Of a stretch of 64,000 nt of DNA, positions 1 through 11,225 are shown piece by piece. The position numbers were made by a program, and so were the translations under genes. Origin of the DNA: Cololabis saira (Eukaryota > Chordata > Actinopteri > Beloniformes > Belonidae); assembly GCF_033807715.1 (NCBI RefSeq), contig NC_084587.1, positions 18,804,017 through 18,868,016 of the forward strand, given 5' to 3'. Within the stretch, counting starts at the first letter, position 1. The number at the start of each line of letters is the position of its first letter. The notes under the pieces are model-generated. The model had not been told where the DNA came from, did no database searches, and worked only from the letters and a program-made list of their open reading frames with translations.

Positions 1-515
1 CTATTTGTACACTATTGGAGGATTTACACGACTAACTCGTCCCAAAGTCCTCTACCAGAATAACCAGCCTCCAACACCCCCCTCCACCTCAGAAAAGTCA
101 GGAATAGTAAATGTTACTGATTTAAATTGTACTTGATTTGTAGATGAAACTTGAATTTTAAATATTAAAGATACACACAATTATTGACTTGAAATTGCAT
201 TATTTATAATTATAGTAGCCAAATTACACCCGACCTGATGCTTAAGCAATCATGATATGCAAATATTATTGGCCAATGATGCCATATATTTATTCAAACA
301 AGGGCGTTATAAACACATAACTGTAATTAAACACACACACACACACACACACTTACGCACATGCACCAAAACATTAAATCAAATGCAAAATATAAATAGT
401 TTACAAAACTGTACATTAACAACATGAACAACAGGCAAGCAATTTAAGAACAAATGATTTACAAATGCAGTCTGAACATGGCGGGACCGAGAGACCCATG
501 ACAAGACCAAGACGT
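1..515. repeat. Dispersed repeat, copy 1 (AAGACCAAGACC family)
   Basis: This stretch matches 57875-58375 closely, including the phrase ATAACCAGCCTCCAACACCC near position 60 and the AT-rich body that follows. Both copies end in a tract rich in AAGACCAAGACC and a short hairpin ACCACAAAAAAGTGGT. In this copy the final part (780-830) is separated from the body by an inserted retroelement tail at 516-779. It contains a short CA run at 331-352. No coding potential is seen. The family is probably a non-autonomous DNA transposon, but I did not find its true ends. The left end may lie outside the window. Confidence 0.7.
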
Positions 516-779
516 ATTTTTTTCGTATTTTTATTCTTTGGCTTTTAATCCAGCGTGAGAGTTGTGTGGTCTCTGTCCTGTCTTTTATGTTTATGAATCA
601 CTGGTTGTTGTCTGTCTGGTGTGTTTTTATTTTGTGCTTTTCTGTGCTCTTAACTATTTTACTCTGTTTTTAGTTTTTTACTATTTTATCATGTTTTATT
701 TTACTCATTGTGCAGCACTTTGTTAACCTTGTTGTTTTTAAAATGTGCTATACAAATAAAGTGGATTGGATTGGATTGG
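516..779 (+). mobile_element. Retroelement 3' tail inserted into copy 1
   Basis: The segment ends with the typical retroelement tail AATGTGCTATACAAATAAAG followed by tandem GGATT units (763-779). The pentamer AAGAC flanks it on both sides, and the intact sister copy at 58321-58345 reads straight across the insertion point. This supports target-primed insertion of a LINE or SINE 3' end. No reverse transcriptase frame remains. Confidence 0.6.
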
Positions 780-849
780 AAGACCACAAAAAAGTGGTCT
801 TGAGACCAAGACCGGCCTCGAGAACTACAAGTCTAGTCCTGAGGGGTTT

Positions 850-1415
850 CAAGTTCACAACATATGGTTTTACGGTCAGATAAGAGCAAAAGTTTAAAGG
901 ACCCATTGCTGGAATGATGGGAGAATAGTGGCCACAGAATGTGTTACAATCATACATATTTTGTGTAAACTGGTGAAAGTTACATCAGCAACCGAGATGC
1001 TGCAGACTGCAAAGATGCCCCGGAGACAATCTGGTGCTTCATAGTGGGATGTAAGATGCTGGCAGGAAAAGGCAAACTGTGTAGAGGAACATCTGTACTG
1101 TGTTTTGGCTTGGAAATCCCAAAGTCAAGATGGGCGATACATCCAAGAGTGCTGATGAGTGAAAGAGCAAAGATCCTGCAGGACTTCCAGGTACAGACTG
1201 ATAAACGGGGTGATGGCTGACCAGTTGTGTATGTGATGGGCAACAAAATCCAAAAGAAACATTAGTGTAGCTGTAGTAATCCCTTGAGACGGCAAAATCA
1301 GGAAGAAGAAACACGAAAATTGACAAATACTAAGAGTTAAAGGAAGAGCAAAGGATGTGGAACATGCCAGTGGTTATCAGAGTACCTGGGGCTTAGAAAC
1401 TTAGAAATATCACTT
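850..1415. other. Intergenic or intronic, nothing recognised
   Basis: The stretch has no splice-bounded coding exon, no known repeat end and no RNA gene that I can support. Open frames here are short and lack protein-like composition. Confidence 0.4.
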
Positions 1416-1423
1416 CCCTTATG

Positions 1424-1798
1424 TAGGGCTGTGCAATTAATCGATTTTAAATCTAAATCGGATTTATTAATCACAATCGATGTTAAAAAAAGGAAAATTG
1501 GAAAATCCTTTTTTGCAGCTGGCTGCATTACAGACAGAGCTCGTCTAGTCATCTTTGTTTGGTCAAGAAAATTGTAAATGTTGTCACTTTACTAAACTCA
1601 AGGAGGATTTACAGTATCTTTCAATTGCACTTCATTCCCAATAGGGAAATTGTTTGCTATTTTTCTTTAAAAATAAAGATAAAATATTTGAAACAATTTA
1701 TTCCATTGTCTTTTGTAGTTTTACCAAAAAAATCGAAAATCGGGTTTACAGAGAAAAAAAATCGGGATTTTATTTTTGTCCAAAATCGCCCAGGCCTA
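1424..1798. mobile_element. hAT-type MITE, copy A
   Basis: The element begins TAGGGCTGTGCAATTAATCG and ends CGCCCAGGCCTA. It is flanked by a perfect 8-bp target duplication CCCTTATG (1416-1423 and 1799-1806), the hAT hallmark. The interior is AT-rich with repeated ATCGATTTT and AAATCGG blocks and no transposase. It shares its sequence with copy B at 2779-3164. Confidence 0.88.
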
Positions 1799-1806
1799 CC
1801 CTTATG

Positions 1807-2770
1807 GGAGTATTAAAGTATTATTGTACTGAATTAGACTGAAATAAATTGAAATCAATATAACACTTGTGGTACTTTTTGGAGGGTGGTGTTTTTAAAT
1901 GAAGGTTTTTATTATTAAGGGGGGGGTCTGGAAAAAAACTGCATTTTGTGTTAACTTGTTATCTTTGTCTAATATTTAAATTTGTTTGATCTGAAACATG
2001 AGTGTGACAAACATGAAAAAAAGAAATCAGGAAGGGAGCAAACACTTTTTCACACAACTGTATCTTATGAATTATGTTCTGGGTCTCTGGAAAGCACCTA
2101 GATACAACTTCTGTTGTAATAGATTCTATATAAATACAATTGAACTGTAGCTGTTGCAAAAAGAACTTGAACAATGTCATGAAGCTGAAGTTAATTTGCT
2201 GCAAAGTGGACATTGAAGGACCTCCGTTGTTTCTCAGATAACTTATTTAAAAATAATATAGTATAGTAGTGAGACCAGTCCCTCTCTAGGTCTTGCAGAA
2301 ATGAAGATGTTAAGTTTTACGAGACAGGACGGGATTAAAAATTAACACATCAGAGGAGCGGCCTGAGTTAGACGCCATGAAGGCAAAGGGAGGGAAGCTA
2401 GATCGAGGCGGTTCGAACACATAAAGAAGAGGAATGGTGAACGCACTAGTGGTGACTATCTCAAAACAAAACTTAATTAGAGCAGTGGTTAGGAAGGTCC
2501 TTTAAGCATATTCCAGTCCTATTAATTACACTGTCCAGACGTTGTTTCTCTTTGGGTGACGTTCCCATATTCCACAGGCTTAGTTCAGAAAAATAGAAAT
2601 AGCTGACTTGAACACAAATCCTGAGTTATGGTAAAAACATGTGCCTTCACCACCGCTCTGCCCTGACCGCTAATAATCACCAAACTTTAACACCTGTGAG
2701 TGTGCAGCTGCTGATTACCTGTGTGACTGACACTCCCTCCTCTAGTGGCAAAACAAATAATTAAGAAATG
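1807..2770. other. Non-coding stretch, nothing recognised
   Basis: This stretch lies between two hAT MITEs. I searched it for the missing first coding exon of cenpm, expected to encode about 20 residues ending in a hydrophobic LLV-type strand before a GT donor, and saw no convincing match. Confidence 0.4.
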
Positions 2771-2778
2771 GCTCCTAC

Positions 2779-3164
2779 TAGGGCTGTGCGATTAATCGAT
2801 TTTAAATCTAAATCGGGTTTATTAATCAAAATCGATGTTAAAAAAGGAAAATCGGAAAATCGATTTTCCTTTTTTGCAGCTGGCTGCATTACAGACAGAG
2901 CTCGTCTAGTCATCTTTGTTTGGTCAAGAAAATTGTAAATGTTGTCACTTTACTTACTCAAGGAGGATTAACAGTATCTTTCAATTGCACTTCATTCCCA
3001 ATAAGGAAATTTGTTTGCTATTTTTCTTTAAAAAAAAAGATAAAATATTTTAAACAATTTATTCCATTGTCTTTTGTAGTTTTACCAAAAAAATCGAAAT
3101 CGAAAATCGGGTTTTCAGAGAAAAAAATCGGGATTTTATTTTTGTCCAAAATCGCCCAGCCCTA
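2779..3164. mobile_element. hAT-type MITE, copy B
   Basis: This is the same family as copy A. It begins TAGGGCTGTGCGATTAATCG and ends ATCGCCCAGCCCTA. The flanking octamers are GCTCCTAC (2771-2778) and GCTCGTAC (3165-3172), a target duplication with one mismatch. It has no coding capacity. Confidence 0.87.
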
Positions 3165-3400
3165 GCTCGTACACACTGGTAGAAAGATGCTGGAGATGCA
3201 GTTGGCTGGTGCTACAGAAGGAGGTGCTGAAGTCAGGAGATGGAGACAGGTGATCTATTCTAGTGACCTTCTAAAGGGGGACAAAAAACTGGCAGAAGAA
3301 GAATTTTAGTTCAAATATAAACTCCCTAAAGTACACTTGAACGAATGCTTGACTGTTAAAAAGCTCCTATCGTGACCTTGAACTACTATTTTCTCTCCAG

Positions 3401-6400
3401 TTGGTGGAGAGCGAGGAAAACTTCCAGCAGCGTTTAGCTGAGGCTCTGGTGAAGAAGACCAGCATCACGGTGAATGTGTGAGTAGCTCTTATCTCATCCT
3501 GCAAACCGTCCTTCCTGGAAAACGCTCGCTTTAATCAGCCTGCCTGTGAGAGAGAAACAGTTGTTGTTAGGGCTGTTCGATTTTGCCCAAAAATAAAATC
3601 TCGATTTTTTTTTTTCTCTCAAAATCCGATTTTCGATTACAATTACGATTATTTTGTGAATTGACAAAAGGCAAAGAAATGATTTCAAATATGCTGTTTT
3701 TTTTAATTGAACATTTGCCCCATTGGGCTTTAAGTGCAAACATTGCTCTTATTAAACCATGAATGAATGAATAAAGTGAAAAACTCTGTAAAATAAGTTG
3801 AAAAAAAGTTTTAAAAAATATAATAAAATATAAAGTTTTATCTCTGGAAAAAAAAAATCAGCTAATCAACACTTGCAAACATACAGTAAGTTATATTTCC
3901 AATTAAATAAAACAAGACATTTTCTAATTAAACTAAACTGGGTCTTTGCATGCTAAATAATAATGCAACCCATGAAGGAGGTAGAGGTGTGTAATGTCAG
4001 TCATTACATTTGCTATTCACATTTGCAAGTTTTTTGCAAGGAACACGAGCCGGTCTACCGCATCTGGCTTGAGGGATGCCCGGTGGCATGTTCCAACGCC
4101 CCCTACACTAAAGAGCCTCTCCGATGGGGCACTTGTCGCAGGTATTGAGAGGTATTTCCATCAATCATTAATATGGTATCAATCATTAATATGTGTGCAG
4201 ACAAGGTAAAAAAAAAAAAAAAAAGGGGAAAAATCGATTTTACGATTTTCACGTTTTAACATCGTTCTAATTACATAATCGCGATTACGATTTAAAATCG
4301 ATTAATCGAACAGCCCTAGTTGTTGTCATTACAAGTTTAAAGCTCAGCGGCAGACTGTTTAATGAAATCAGACGTTTCCAGCTGATAATAAAACCGTAAA
4401 TAAACACGGACGACATAATTTTTGTTTGTTTTTTTTGTGGTGACCATCAGGAGGCTGGCGAAGAGCTTCCCTCTGCCGATGGAGAACAATGAGACTCGTC
4501 CAAGGATCGACCTGGTCGCCTTCATCATCAATCTGACCTCCGAGCTCAGGTAGCTTCCCAGTCCATACTTTTCTCCCCGAGTCTTTCCAACACGTTTGTG
4601 GGGATGACGCTCGATAAAGAGAGCAGGTTACAGCGCAGATCTCTCTGGATGCCAAACCCAATTTTTAAAACACTCTTTTGCACTATGATGTATCACGGTT
4701 TCATTATGATGGAGGCTCCAGAGTTAACTTTGTTTACTTTTGTATCTTCATAGTCTCCATTCGGCAGAAGAGGCCCGGAAATATTTGGACCCAGGATATT
4801 TCCTTGGAAAAGTCTGCTTCATGGTCACTAATGGTATAGCAGCCAATTAAAATCCCTTTGAATATACACACATTATTAGGGCCCGAGCACTGATAGTGCG
4901 AAGGCCCTATTGTATCTGTAGGAGATGTTTTTTTTTTTTGTTTATTCTGGTTTTCCTCATTTTTATTTTTCTTCCGACGAAATGAGGGCCTTTTTGCCCC
5001 CCTAAACGTGCCCCAAAAGTCACCAAATTTTGCACGCAAGCCAGTCCTGGCGAAAATTTTTATATTTAATGGTTTTCATTAATGGGCGTGGCCTAATGGC
5101 CACAAGCCTCAAGCCCCACAATACGGTTTGACGTACATGCACGAAAATTGGTACACACCTGTATCATGTCGCAACTTAAAGAAAAGTCTCTTGGCGCCAT
5201 GGCCGAAACGAACAGGAAGTCGGCCATTTTGAATTAATCGTGTTATTTTGGCACAATTTATGCCATTTCTTCGACCGCTTCCTCACCCAAACCGTAACGT
5301 GCACCCAGGTGTGTTATACATCAAAATGTGCGTCTCGATCCTGCGGCGACGCACATTACTTTTCTCAGTCAAAAACGTTACCGTGGCGACGATGGACGCC
5401 AAAAAGCGCGCCCCCCCCCTTCACCTGATTGGTCCATATTTGATAGTTCCTACTTTCTGCCATAACTTTTGAATGGTTTGACATAAAGACTCGTGGGTGG
5501 TGTCATCTGACTCGGTTTTGAGTCCTTGAACATAATTGGTGCAAATTAGCCCCGCCCCTTCATCTGATTGGTCGATATCTGATAGTTCCTACTTTCTGCC
5601 ATAACTTTTAAATGGTTTGATATAGAGAGTCGTGGGTGGTGTCATCCGCTAAATGTCCAGGCCTGAAGACATCTACATGCAAGTCATACAAGCATTTCCA
5701 CTGCAGCACACCTGAACGTGCACAAGGGTGCAAGGGCCCGTTCATTGCTGCTTGCAGCTTTAATTATTATTATTATTATTATTATTGTTGTTGTTTATTA
5801 TTATTTATGCTGCTGTCTCGTAGCTCGTAATTCCTTGGTCCCCACTGAGCGCCTGGATGCGGTCCGGAAGCTGGCGGCGTCGCTCCACTGCCCCCTGCTG
5901 TTCGCGGAGGATCAGGTTTGTGCCACAAACGCCGAAGACTCCTTAAATCTAACTTCAGAGAAAAATGAAAGCCAGAGAGTCCAAGTATGCGACTCAAACT
6001 TCGGTCAACTGATGGATTTTATTTATGGTGACTTACATTCGTGTGTTTTACTACTGGGAGCTGCTGACTAGAGCTGGGGATCGATTCAAATGTCAAGATT
6101 CTGATTCTTAAGATTCAGAATCAATTTATCACAATTCATTTAAATTCAATCTGATGTCAATTTGGGTTAGTGTTATTAAAAATGTTTTTTTGTTACCTGA
6201 ATTATGACTGTGTAGTTATGCAACATATACTAGTATATACTATAATACTAGTATTGAACTTTGATTCATGCATCCATGAATTAAATGATGCAACTACTGG
6301 GATTAAAGTTCACTGGGCGATAAGATAAGATCTTTAGACGTACGAATCGATTTTTAGGAGTTAATGAGAATTGATTTAGAATCGACTTTTTTCAACACAG

Positions 6401-6803
6401 GCCTAGCGCTGACAGAATACACAGCTATAAAGAATTAAAACCCAAGTCATCCGTTGTTGTTTTCATGACCTTTTTTCATGCAGATGTTCAATCACAGTTT
6501 ATATGCTGAAAGAAAAGTCTGGAAAGCATTAAAACGAGCCTCAACTCTGCAGACCCAAAACTAACGGCTTGTTCTTATTTATAATGCAGCTCAGTATTTA
6601 TATATTTTTATATTTTATCTGTGTTTAACCCTTCAATCTGGTGTTGTCTGCAGACACCGGAAGGCGTAAACAGCGCTGCCGGGAGGCTGCTGACCATCCT
6701 GAAGGCGGCGTCCGGCCTCGTCCCCGTCACCACCGCCCTGTACCTGTCAAACCTGACCCGATGCACTCTGCCGCCAGACTTCGAGCAGCCGAGCTTCGAT
6801 TAG
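3401..6803 (+). CDS. cenpm: Centromere protein M, 5'-partial, five exons
   Basis: CENP-M is a small pseudo-GTPase of the constitutive centromere-associated network. It binds CENP-I, CENP-H and CENP-K at the inner kinetochore. Exons read at 3401-3477, 4451-4549, 4754-4833, 5824-5915 and 6654-6803, all with AG acceptors, GT donors and matching phases (0, 2, 2, 1, 0). They encode 165 residues ending at TAG 6801-6803. Family blocks recognised from human CENP-M are RLAKSFPLP, RPRIDLVAFIINL, YFLGKVCFMV and the C-terminal helix around LLTILKAASGLVPV. The usual length is about 180, so only some 20 N-terminal residues are missing. That exon was not found in 1-3400 and probably lies to the left. Introns carry a hAT copy (3568-4318), a GGGCCC-type repeat (4878-5790) and a hAT MITE (6069-6405). 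Identification is confident; exon edges are inferred from splice consensus and phase. Confidence 0.93.
3568..4318 (-). mobile_element. Internally deleted hAT transposon, copy C
   Basis: The element begins TAGGGCTGTTCGATTTTGCC and ends AATCGAACAGCCCTA, with a perfect 8-bp duplication GTTGTTGT (3560-3567 and 4319-4326). It sits in a cenpm intron. It retains the last coding piece of its transposase on the minus strand (4017-4124) and no other transposase portion. A near-identical sister lies at 31714-32454. Confidence 0.92.
4017..4124 (-). pseudogene. hAT transposase C-terminal (hATC) remnant
   Basis: Read on the minus strand, this encodes SERLFSVGG, then RASLKPDAVDRLVFLAKNL and a stop. This is the hATC dimerisation domain signature of hAT transposases (SER-F-S, RA-L-P, LVFLAKNL). 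Only about 35 residues survive, and the catalytic and BED zinc-finger parts are absent. It shows that the surrounding MITE derives from an autonomous hAT element. Confidence 0.88.
4878..5790. repeat. Teleost GGGCCCGAGCAC dispersed repeat, copy 1
   Basis: It begins AGGGCCCGAGCACTGATAGT and ends in GGGCCCGTTCATTGCTGCTT followed by an (ATT)n tail at 5760-5788. It contains the phrases TGGGCGTGGCCTAATGGCCA and AACAGGAAGTCGGCCATTTT. An internal unit of about 138 bp, starting at GATTGGTC (5427 and 5565), occurs twice in tandem. A second, shorter copy lies at 56068-56845. This family is very common in teleosts; its class is not clear from this sequence. Confidence 0.75.
6069..6405. mobile_element. 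hAT-type MITE, diverged family
   Basis: It begins TAGAGCTGGGGATCGATTC and ends CAACACAGGCCTA. The flanking octamers CTGCTGAC and GCGCTGAC match at six of eight positions. Internally it has repeated AGATTCTGATTCTTAAGATT-like blocks. It lies in the last cenpm intron, before exon 6654-6803. Confidence 0.65.
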
Positions 6804-8463
6804 CTCCGGCCAGGTATGACGTCCCCTAGAATGTAAACGTTGTCTCTATTTTCTGTACTTAAGAGTTGCGTATAAGAAACCAATGTTATTTTTAACAATC
6901 CTTTATGCCAAAGATTTAATGTTTAAAAATGAAAGCAGCGCAGCTCTGTTGAGAAGCGGTGACCGCATGACCTCACTTGTGTCTCTTGAGAAGGGGGTGA
7001 GGCGCCGGGGGGTGAGGCGTGTGTCTGGTGTCACGTCTGCATGCGACCGCTAACGCACTTGCACTATTAATAGCCAGGTTATCATCAGTGCAATAGTACA
7101 GCTTAACCGAATACTGCCGTGGCTTCAGACGAGGACAAGGAGTCAGCCGAGGGCAGGAAACCCCCCCACAACCACCCCCAACCCCGAACGCCAATTACAT
7201 TTGATTCCCGTGAAGCATTTAAGCTCTTTTCACACGTTAATTTCAGCCCTGACATTTTCTAGCGCAGCTGTGTGCTAGAATGCGATCGTCCGATTCAGTT
7301 GGATTTGACATTGTCCACGCCTCCTTCATAGCAGGAAGTGTGTGTGTGCGTGTGTGTGTGTGTGTGCGTGTGCGTGTCCCAATACTTCACGGTGGGTGAA
7401 AGTGCCCACTCATTATCTTTGCTACTTGCTCATATAACACGTTCCAGCCCCTCTCCGATGATGTGGGGACGTCACAGTGCGTCTACTGTTAACACAAACC
7501 CCCCCAATAAAAGTCCATTAGTGATATTAGTTCTGCTTGTGTTTACAGACGTCTCTGCCATCGATGCCATTATTAAAGCAACCGCTGCACTCTGACATCT
7601 ACTTGAACATTTATCTGAGACAAATGGCAGCATTCACTCTCAACCCGACCGCTTTATTACAGGTGATTACAACTGAGATTTTTCCCGTTTGCCGACACGC
7701 TTTCTTTGTGTTTGATCCGGAAATTGATCCCAGCACAACATCCTGAAGGATGATTAGATTCAAGAGGCGAACAAAGAAGGTTTCCTGAAGGAGGTGATAC
7801 TTTATTGTGACCTAAAATGTGATCAGATCGTCATTCAGCAGATAGCAATCAACAAAAATATGTTATTGTGTTTTTATTGATTATCTTTTTAGACATTCAT
7901 ACTAATAGTGTCAAGCTGGTTGGAGTCATTTGTTTTTAAACCTGAAGTCCAGTTAATGAAGCCATAAGTACTTTGATGATGTTTTCTGTTCATAAGCATC
8001 TGTTGATGAGACATTGCCAGAAAAAGGTCTCAGGATGCAGGTTGCAATCAAGACTAGCTGATCTGCAGAAGACTGGAAAAGGACATATAGCGTCGTCTCA
8101 GAGTGTTCAAGTATTCATCGCCAAACGGCGAGTTTGGCTACTTTTCCTAGAAAGTGGATGGCCAACAAAAATGACTCTCAACGCAGGATCCTCAACAAGT
8201 CAGGAGTAACAGCTAACGGCCTCTTAAAGACATAATTAGATCTGGCGAACGTCTGCGTTCATGAGTCTACCATATGTAAGCAGCAAACGGGCAGGATGTC
8301 CGGGGCAGCGCATGCAGGAGGAAGCTGCTGCGTCTGTTCGGCCGAGGTCTGCCAAAGAGCATCTTCACAATCACGGAAAATGTTTTCTGAACTGATAAAA
8401 TAAGAGTTGAATCATTTGGAAAGAATACTTTCCAAGATGGCCACAACATTTAAGGGTATAGTT
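6804..8463. other. Region downstream of cenpm; contains one half of a duplicated segment
   Basis: No gene was recognised. A short TG tract lies at 7338-7377. Segment 7015-7165 resembles 11400-11525: both carry GTGTCTG, TGTCACGTCTGCATGC, GGTTATCATC and TTAACC in the same order. An AATAAA at 7506-7511 is a possible but distant poly(A) signal for cenpm. Confidence 0.4.
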
Positions 8464-8838
8464 CTATGAGGGACGAAAAATGACAAAACAACAAATAAAT
8501 TAAAAAAATCAAATACACATATATATTCATGAATATAAAAATGTATAAATGCATAAATAAATGAATATGAAAATAAATAATTACACATTTAAAAATAAAT
8601 ACACATGAATGTATAAATACACAATAAATGATAAAATACATAAATAGACAAATACAAAAAAAGAATTTGCCTATTTCATGACCAAAACGTTATTAATGTA
8701 TCTATGCATTTATACATTTATGTATAATACATTTAGTAATTTTTGTTTAAAATTTTTATTTATGCATAATAGGCCTTAATTTAGATGTGTATTTATTTGT
8801 TTTTATATTGTTGTTTTGTCATTTTTCATCCCTCATAG
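8464..8838. mobile_element. AT-rich foldback MITE
   Basis: The left end CTATGAGGGACGAAAAATGA is mirrored by the right end TCATTTTTCATCCCTCATAG, and the inverted arms continue through ACAAAACAACA/TGTTGTTTTGT. The interior is built from AAATA/TATTT units. The target duplication is unclear and there is no coding frame. Confidence 0.75.
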
Positions 8839-11064
8839 ACTTCACTTACATTAAAGCATCATCCTAACAGGGAAGTACGGTTGAGGGAGCATCATGGTGT
8901 GGGATCACATTATTCCCAGATTTTAGTAAATCCACCAGAGATTGGTTTAAGAAAGAGATCATCTCCCTTTTGGAGTTTCCCAGATGACCTTGGACGGAGT
9001 TCACACCAGAAATCCTATAGATGAGCTGAAGCGGTTCTGTGCAGGGGAATGATTTATTAAAAACAATCACTTAGCTTAAGTCTGTTATCGTGTCTTAGGT
9101 GAAGATCAGATCACATTTAATGACGAATGAACATGGTTTTGAGAGTAAGGCTGCTTGTCTTCTGTGCAAAAGCATCTTGGCACCCGCGATGGACGTTATC
9201 CCGGGGTATAAATGGAGTTAACTGTAAATAAAAACACAGACGGGTCGTAAACTGCTGGTGCAGGCGAATGGACACCTGGTGCAGCCATGCGCTGTGTCCC
9301 AGTTAATTGGTGCCAGTTCACAATGATGGCTCTGAAGCAAGAACTTAACCTTTTGATAAATATCTGCTGATGTTCTGTCCACAGACAGCTTCGCAAGACA
9401 GGAGGTGAAGGATGGTCGGGCCCGGGAGACGAGAGGAGGCGGGGGAGTTTTCTCTGGACTTCATGTGGGGTCGATGTTTGCAGAGGAGTTTAACGATTCC
9501 TGTAATTCCTGCTTTGATGTCATCCACCTTCAGCAGCCTTCTGCATCCCTGCTAACGTTACGTCTGGATGTCGATATTAATAATTGCACTGTTTTAGCTT
9601 TGTAATAATTTATACGTGCATATAACGTTTTTTTGTGGTTTGTAGATACTTTAGGGTATATTTTGTCTCAATCTAATAGAATAAATGACCATTGGTCAAT
9701 AAAATCATCTATGAAATGTATCTTAGTTATACTGAAACCTTAAAATGAAACGGTATATTTTGTGTTAAGTCAATATTTCCATATTTTTGCGTAAATGTAG
9801 ATCGGAGGGATCAATCGTGTCGCCTGACAGAGCAGGACACCGGAGCCCCCGTTGCTGTGCCCATTAATGGGTCACAAGCTTGTGCTCTCATAGTGTTGGT
9901 ACCGTGCCCGGATAAACCAGAGGGTTGTGTCAGGAAGGGCGTCCAACATTTAAAGAAATATATATTAATTTGGAAAAGTGATGATTCAAAGATGTGTTTT
10001 TATTCAGTTAATTGTGTTAAATTGAACTTTTTGTTTCTTTTGTTTGACTTTTTATTTATTTATTTCTACACATGTTTATGAACTGAACTATATGTGTTTG
10101 ACATACAGAAGAATAGAAATGCTGTTTCTCTCTCACCTGGTCTTCAATGCCATTCATTTAGAAAAAAAAAAAAAGAATTAACCACAAAAATTAAAAAGTA
10201 TACCGGTAAGCAAATAGAAACTCGAGGAAAAATAACTCAAAAACTTTTTTTTTTAATTATGTCTGTTGTGATAGAAGTCTACAAACTGCAATGGCAAAAT
10301 GACGTAAAATAAATTGTAATTGCACCTTTTTTTTTATATGTATGTATTTTTTTTTTCACACTTTGGGATAGTATGTCAAAATGCAAGCTAAAACTGTATT
10401 TTTGAATATTTTTTGTATTTTCTTCTGTGATGTATTCGGGGAAAGGGAACGGAAATAAAATTGGATAATTGAACATTTGAGTCCAGTCATCTATAATACA
10501 CAATGCAGAAGCTAACCACCACCAGTTACATTAGGTTAAGCAACAATCATTTTGGGGGAATTATGAATCCGTCAAATCAACCATTGTTACATGTGTTTTG
10601 CGTCGTGAAATTCAAAAGTGGACGATTTTATCAATTGAGAATAAACGAAGCTGCAGCAGTTAGGTTTCTGTTTGGTTTTTAGTATGTTCTTGTGTTTTTT
10701 CTCCACAGTCCTAAAGCAGTAATAGTTGCTTGCTTGGTTGCTCTGTTGGTTTCTTAGATGGTTGGTTGGTTGCTCTGTTGGTTTCTTAGATGGTTGGTTG
10801 CACTGTTGGTTTCTTGGTTCTTTTTCGGTGTAAGCCTGCCTTGCCTGCACGGATAGGCTCCAGAAGATGCAGTAGGTGATGGATGGACGAAGTTGACTCG
10901 ACAAAACATCAGATATCTATAGTTCATTGCAAGGAAATAAATGTAAAAAATGAATTTAGTCATCTATAACCCATATTCTCATGTCATAGCGTCTTCTGGA
11001 CAACAAATCTTCCAGCAGCCACAGCAATATCTGTAATGATTATTTTTGTCATGAACCCTCCATT
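8839..11064. other. Intergenic, mostly unannotatable
   Basis: Around 8878-9060 there is a degenerate stretch (GAGGGAGCATCATGGTGTGG) that may derive from a Tc1-type transposase, but stops break every frame. At 10735-10815 a unit GTTGCTCTGTTGGTTTCTTA recurs about three times. Around 10845-10885 there is a short piece of the GGATAGGCTCCAG/GATGGATGG repeat seen again at 47160, 54785 and 59440. No gene is supported. Confidence 0.35.
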
Positions 11065-11225
11065 TATGACCTTTATTTTATTAATATAGCGTCTGTTACA
11101 ATACAAGTTGTCTATAGGCGCTTTCCAGAGACCCAGAACATGACCCCCAACCAAGTATTACACAAACAATGGCAGGTAAAACCTCCCCTAGTGGTAGAAA
11201 AGCCTTAAGCCAAACAGTGTCAAGG
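11065..11225. repeat. Retroelement-type repeat, copy 1
   Basis: It contains GACGCTTTCCAGAGACCCAG-like sequence followed by AACATGACCCCC and CTCCCCTAGTGGTAGAAAAG. A second copy lies at 18775-18890 (TAGACGCTTTCCAGAGACCC). The opening TTTATTTT-type sequence is typical of teleost non-LTR 3' ends read on the minus strand. Confidence 0.6.

Noticed and set aside
1..3400. First coding exon of cenpm
   Set aside because: Searched for an ATG exon of about 60 nt ending with a hydrophobic strand and a phase-0 donor. Nothing convincing was found, so it is taken to lie outside the window.
3963..4209. Plus-strand frames in the hAT copy that resemble a small conserved protein because they recur at 32096-32351
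   Set aside because: The recurrence is due to transposon copying. The meaningful frame is the minus-strand hATC remnant.
7973..8209. A 78-codon frame as a Tc1 transposase piece
   Set aside because: Some words resemble Tc1 elements, but no catalytic or helix-turn-helix motif can be read, so it is not called.
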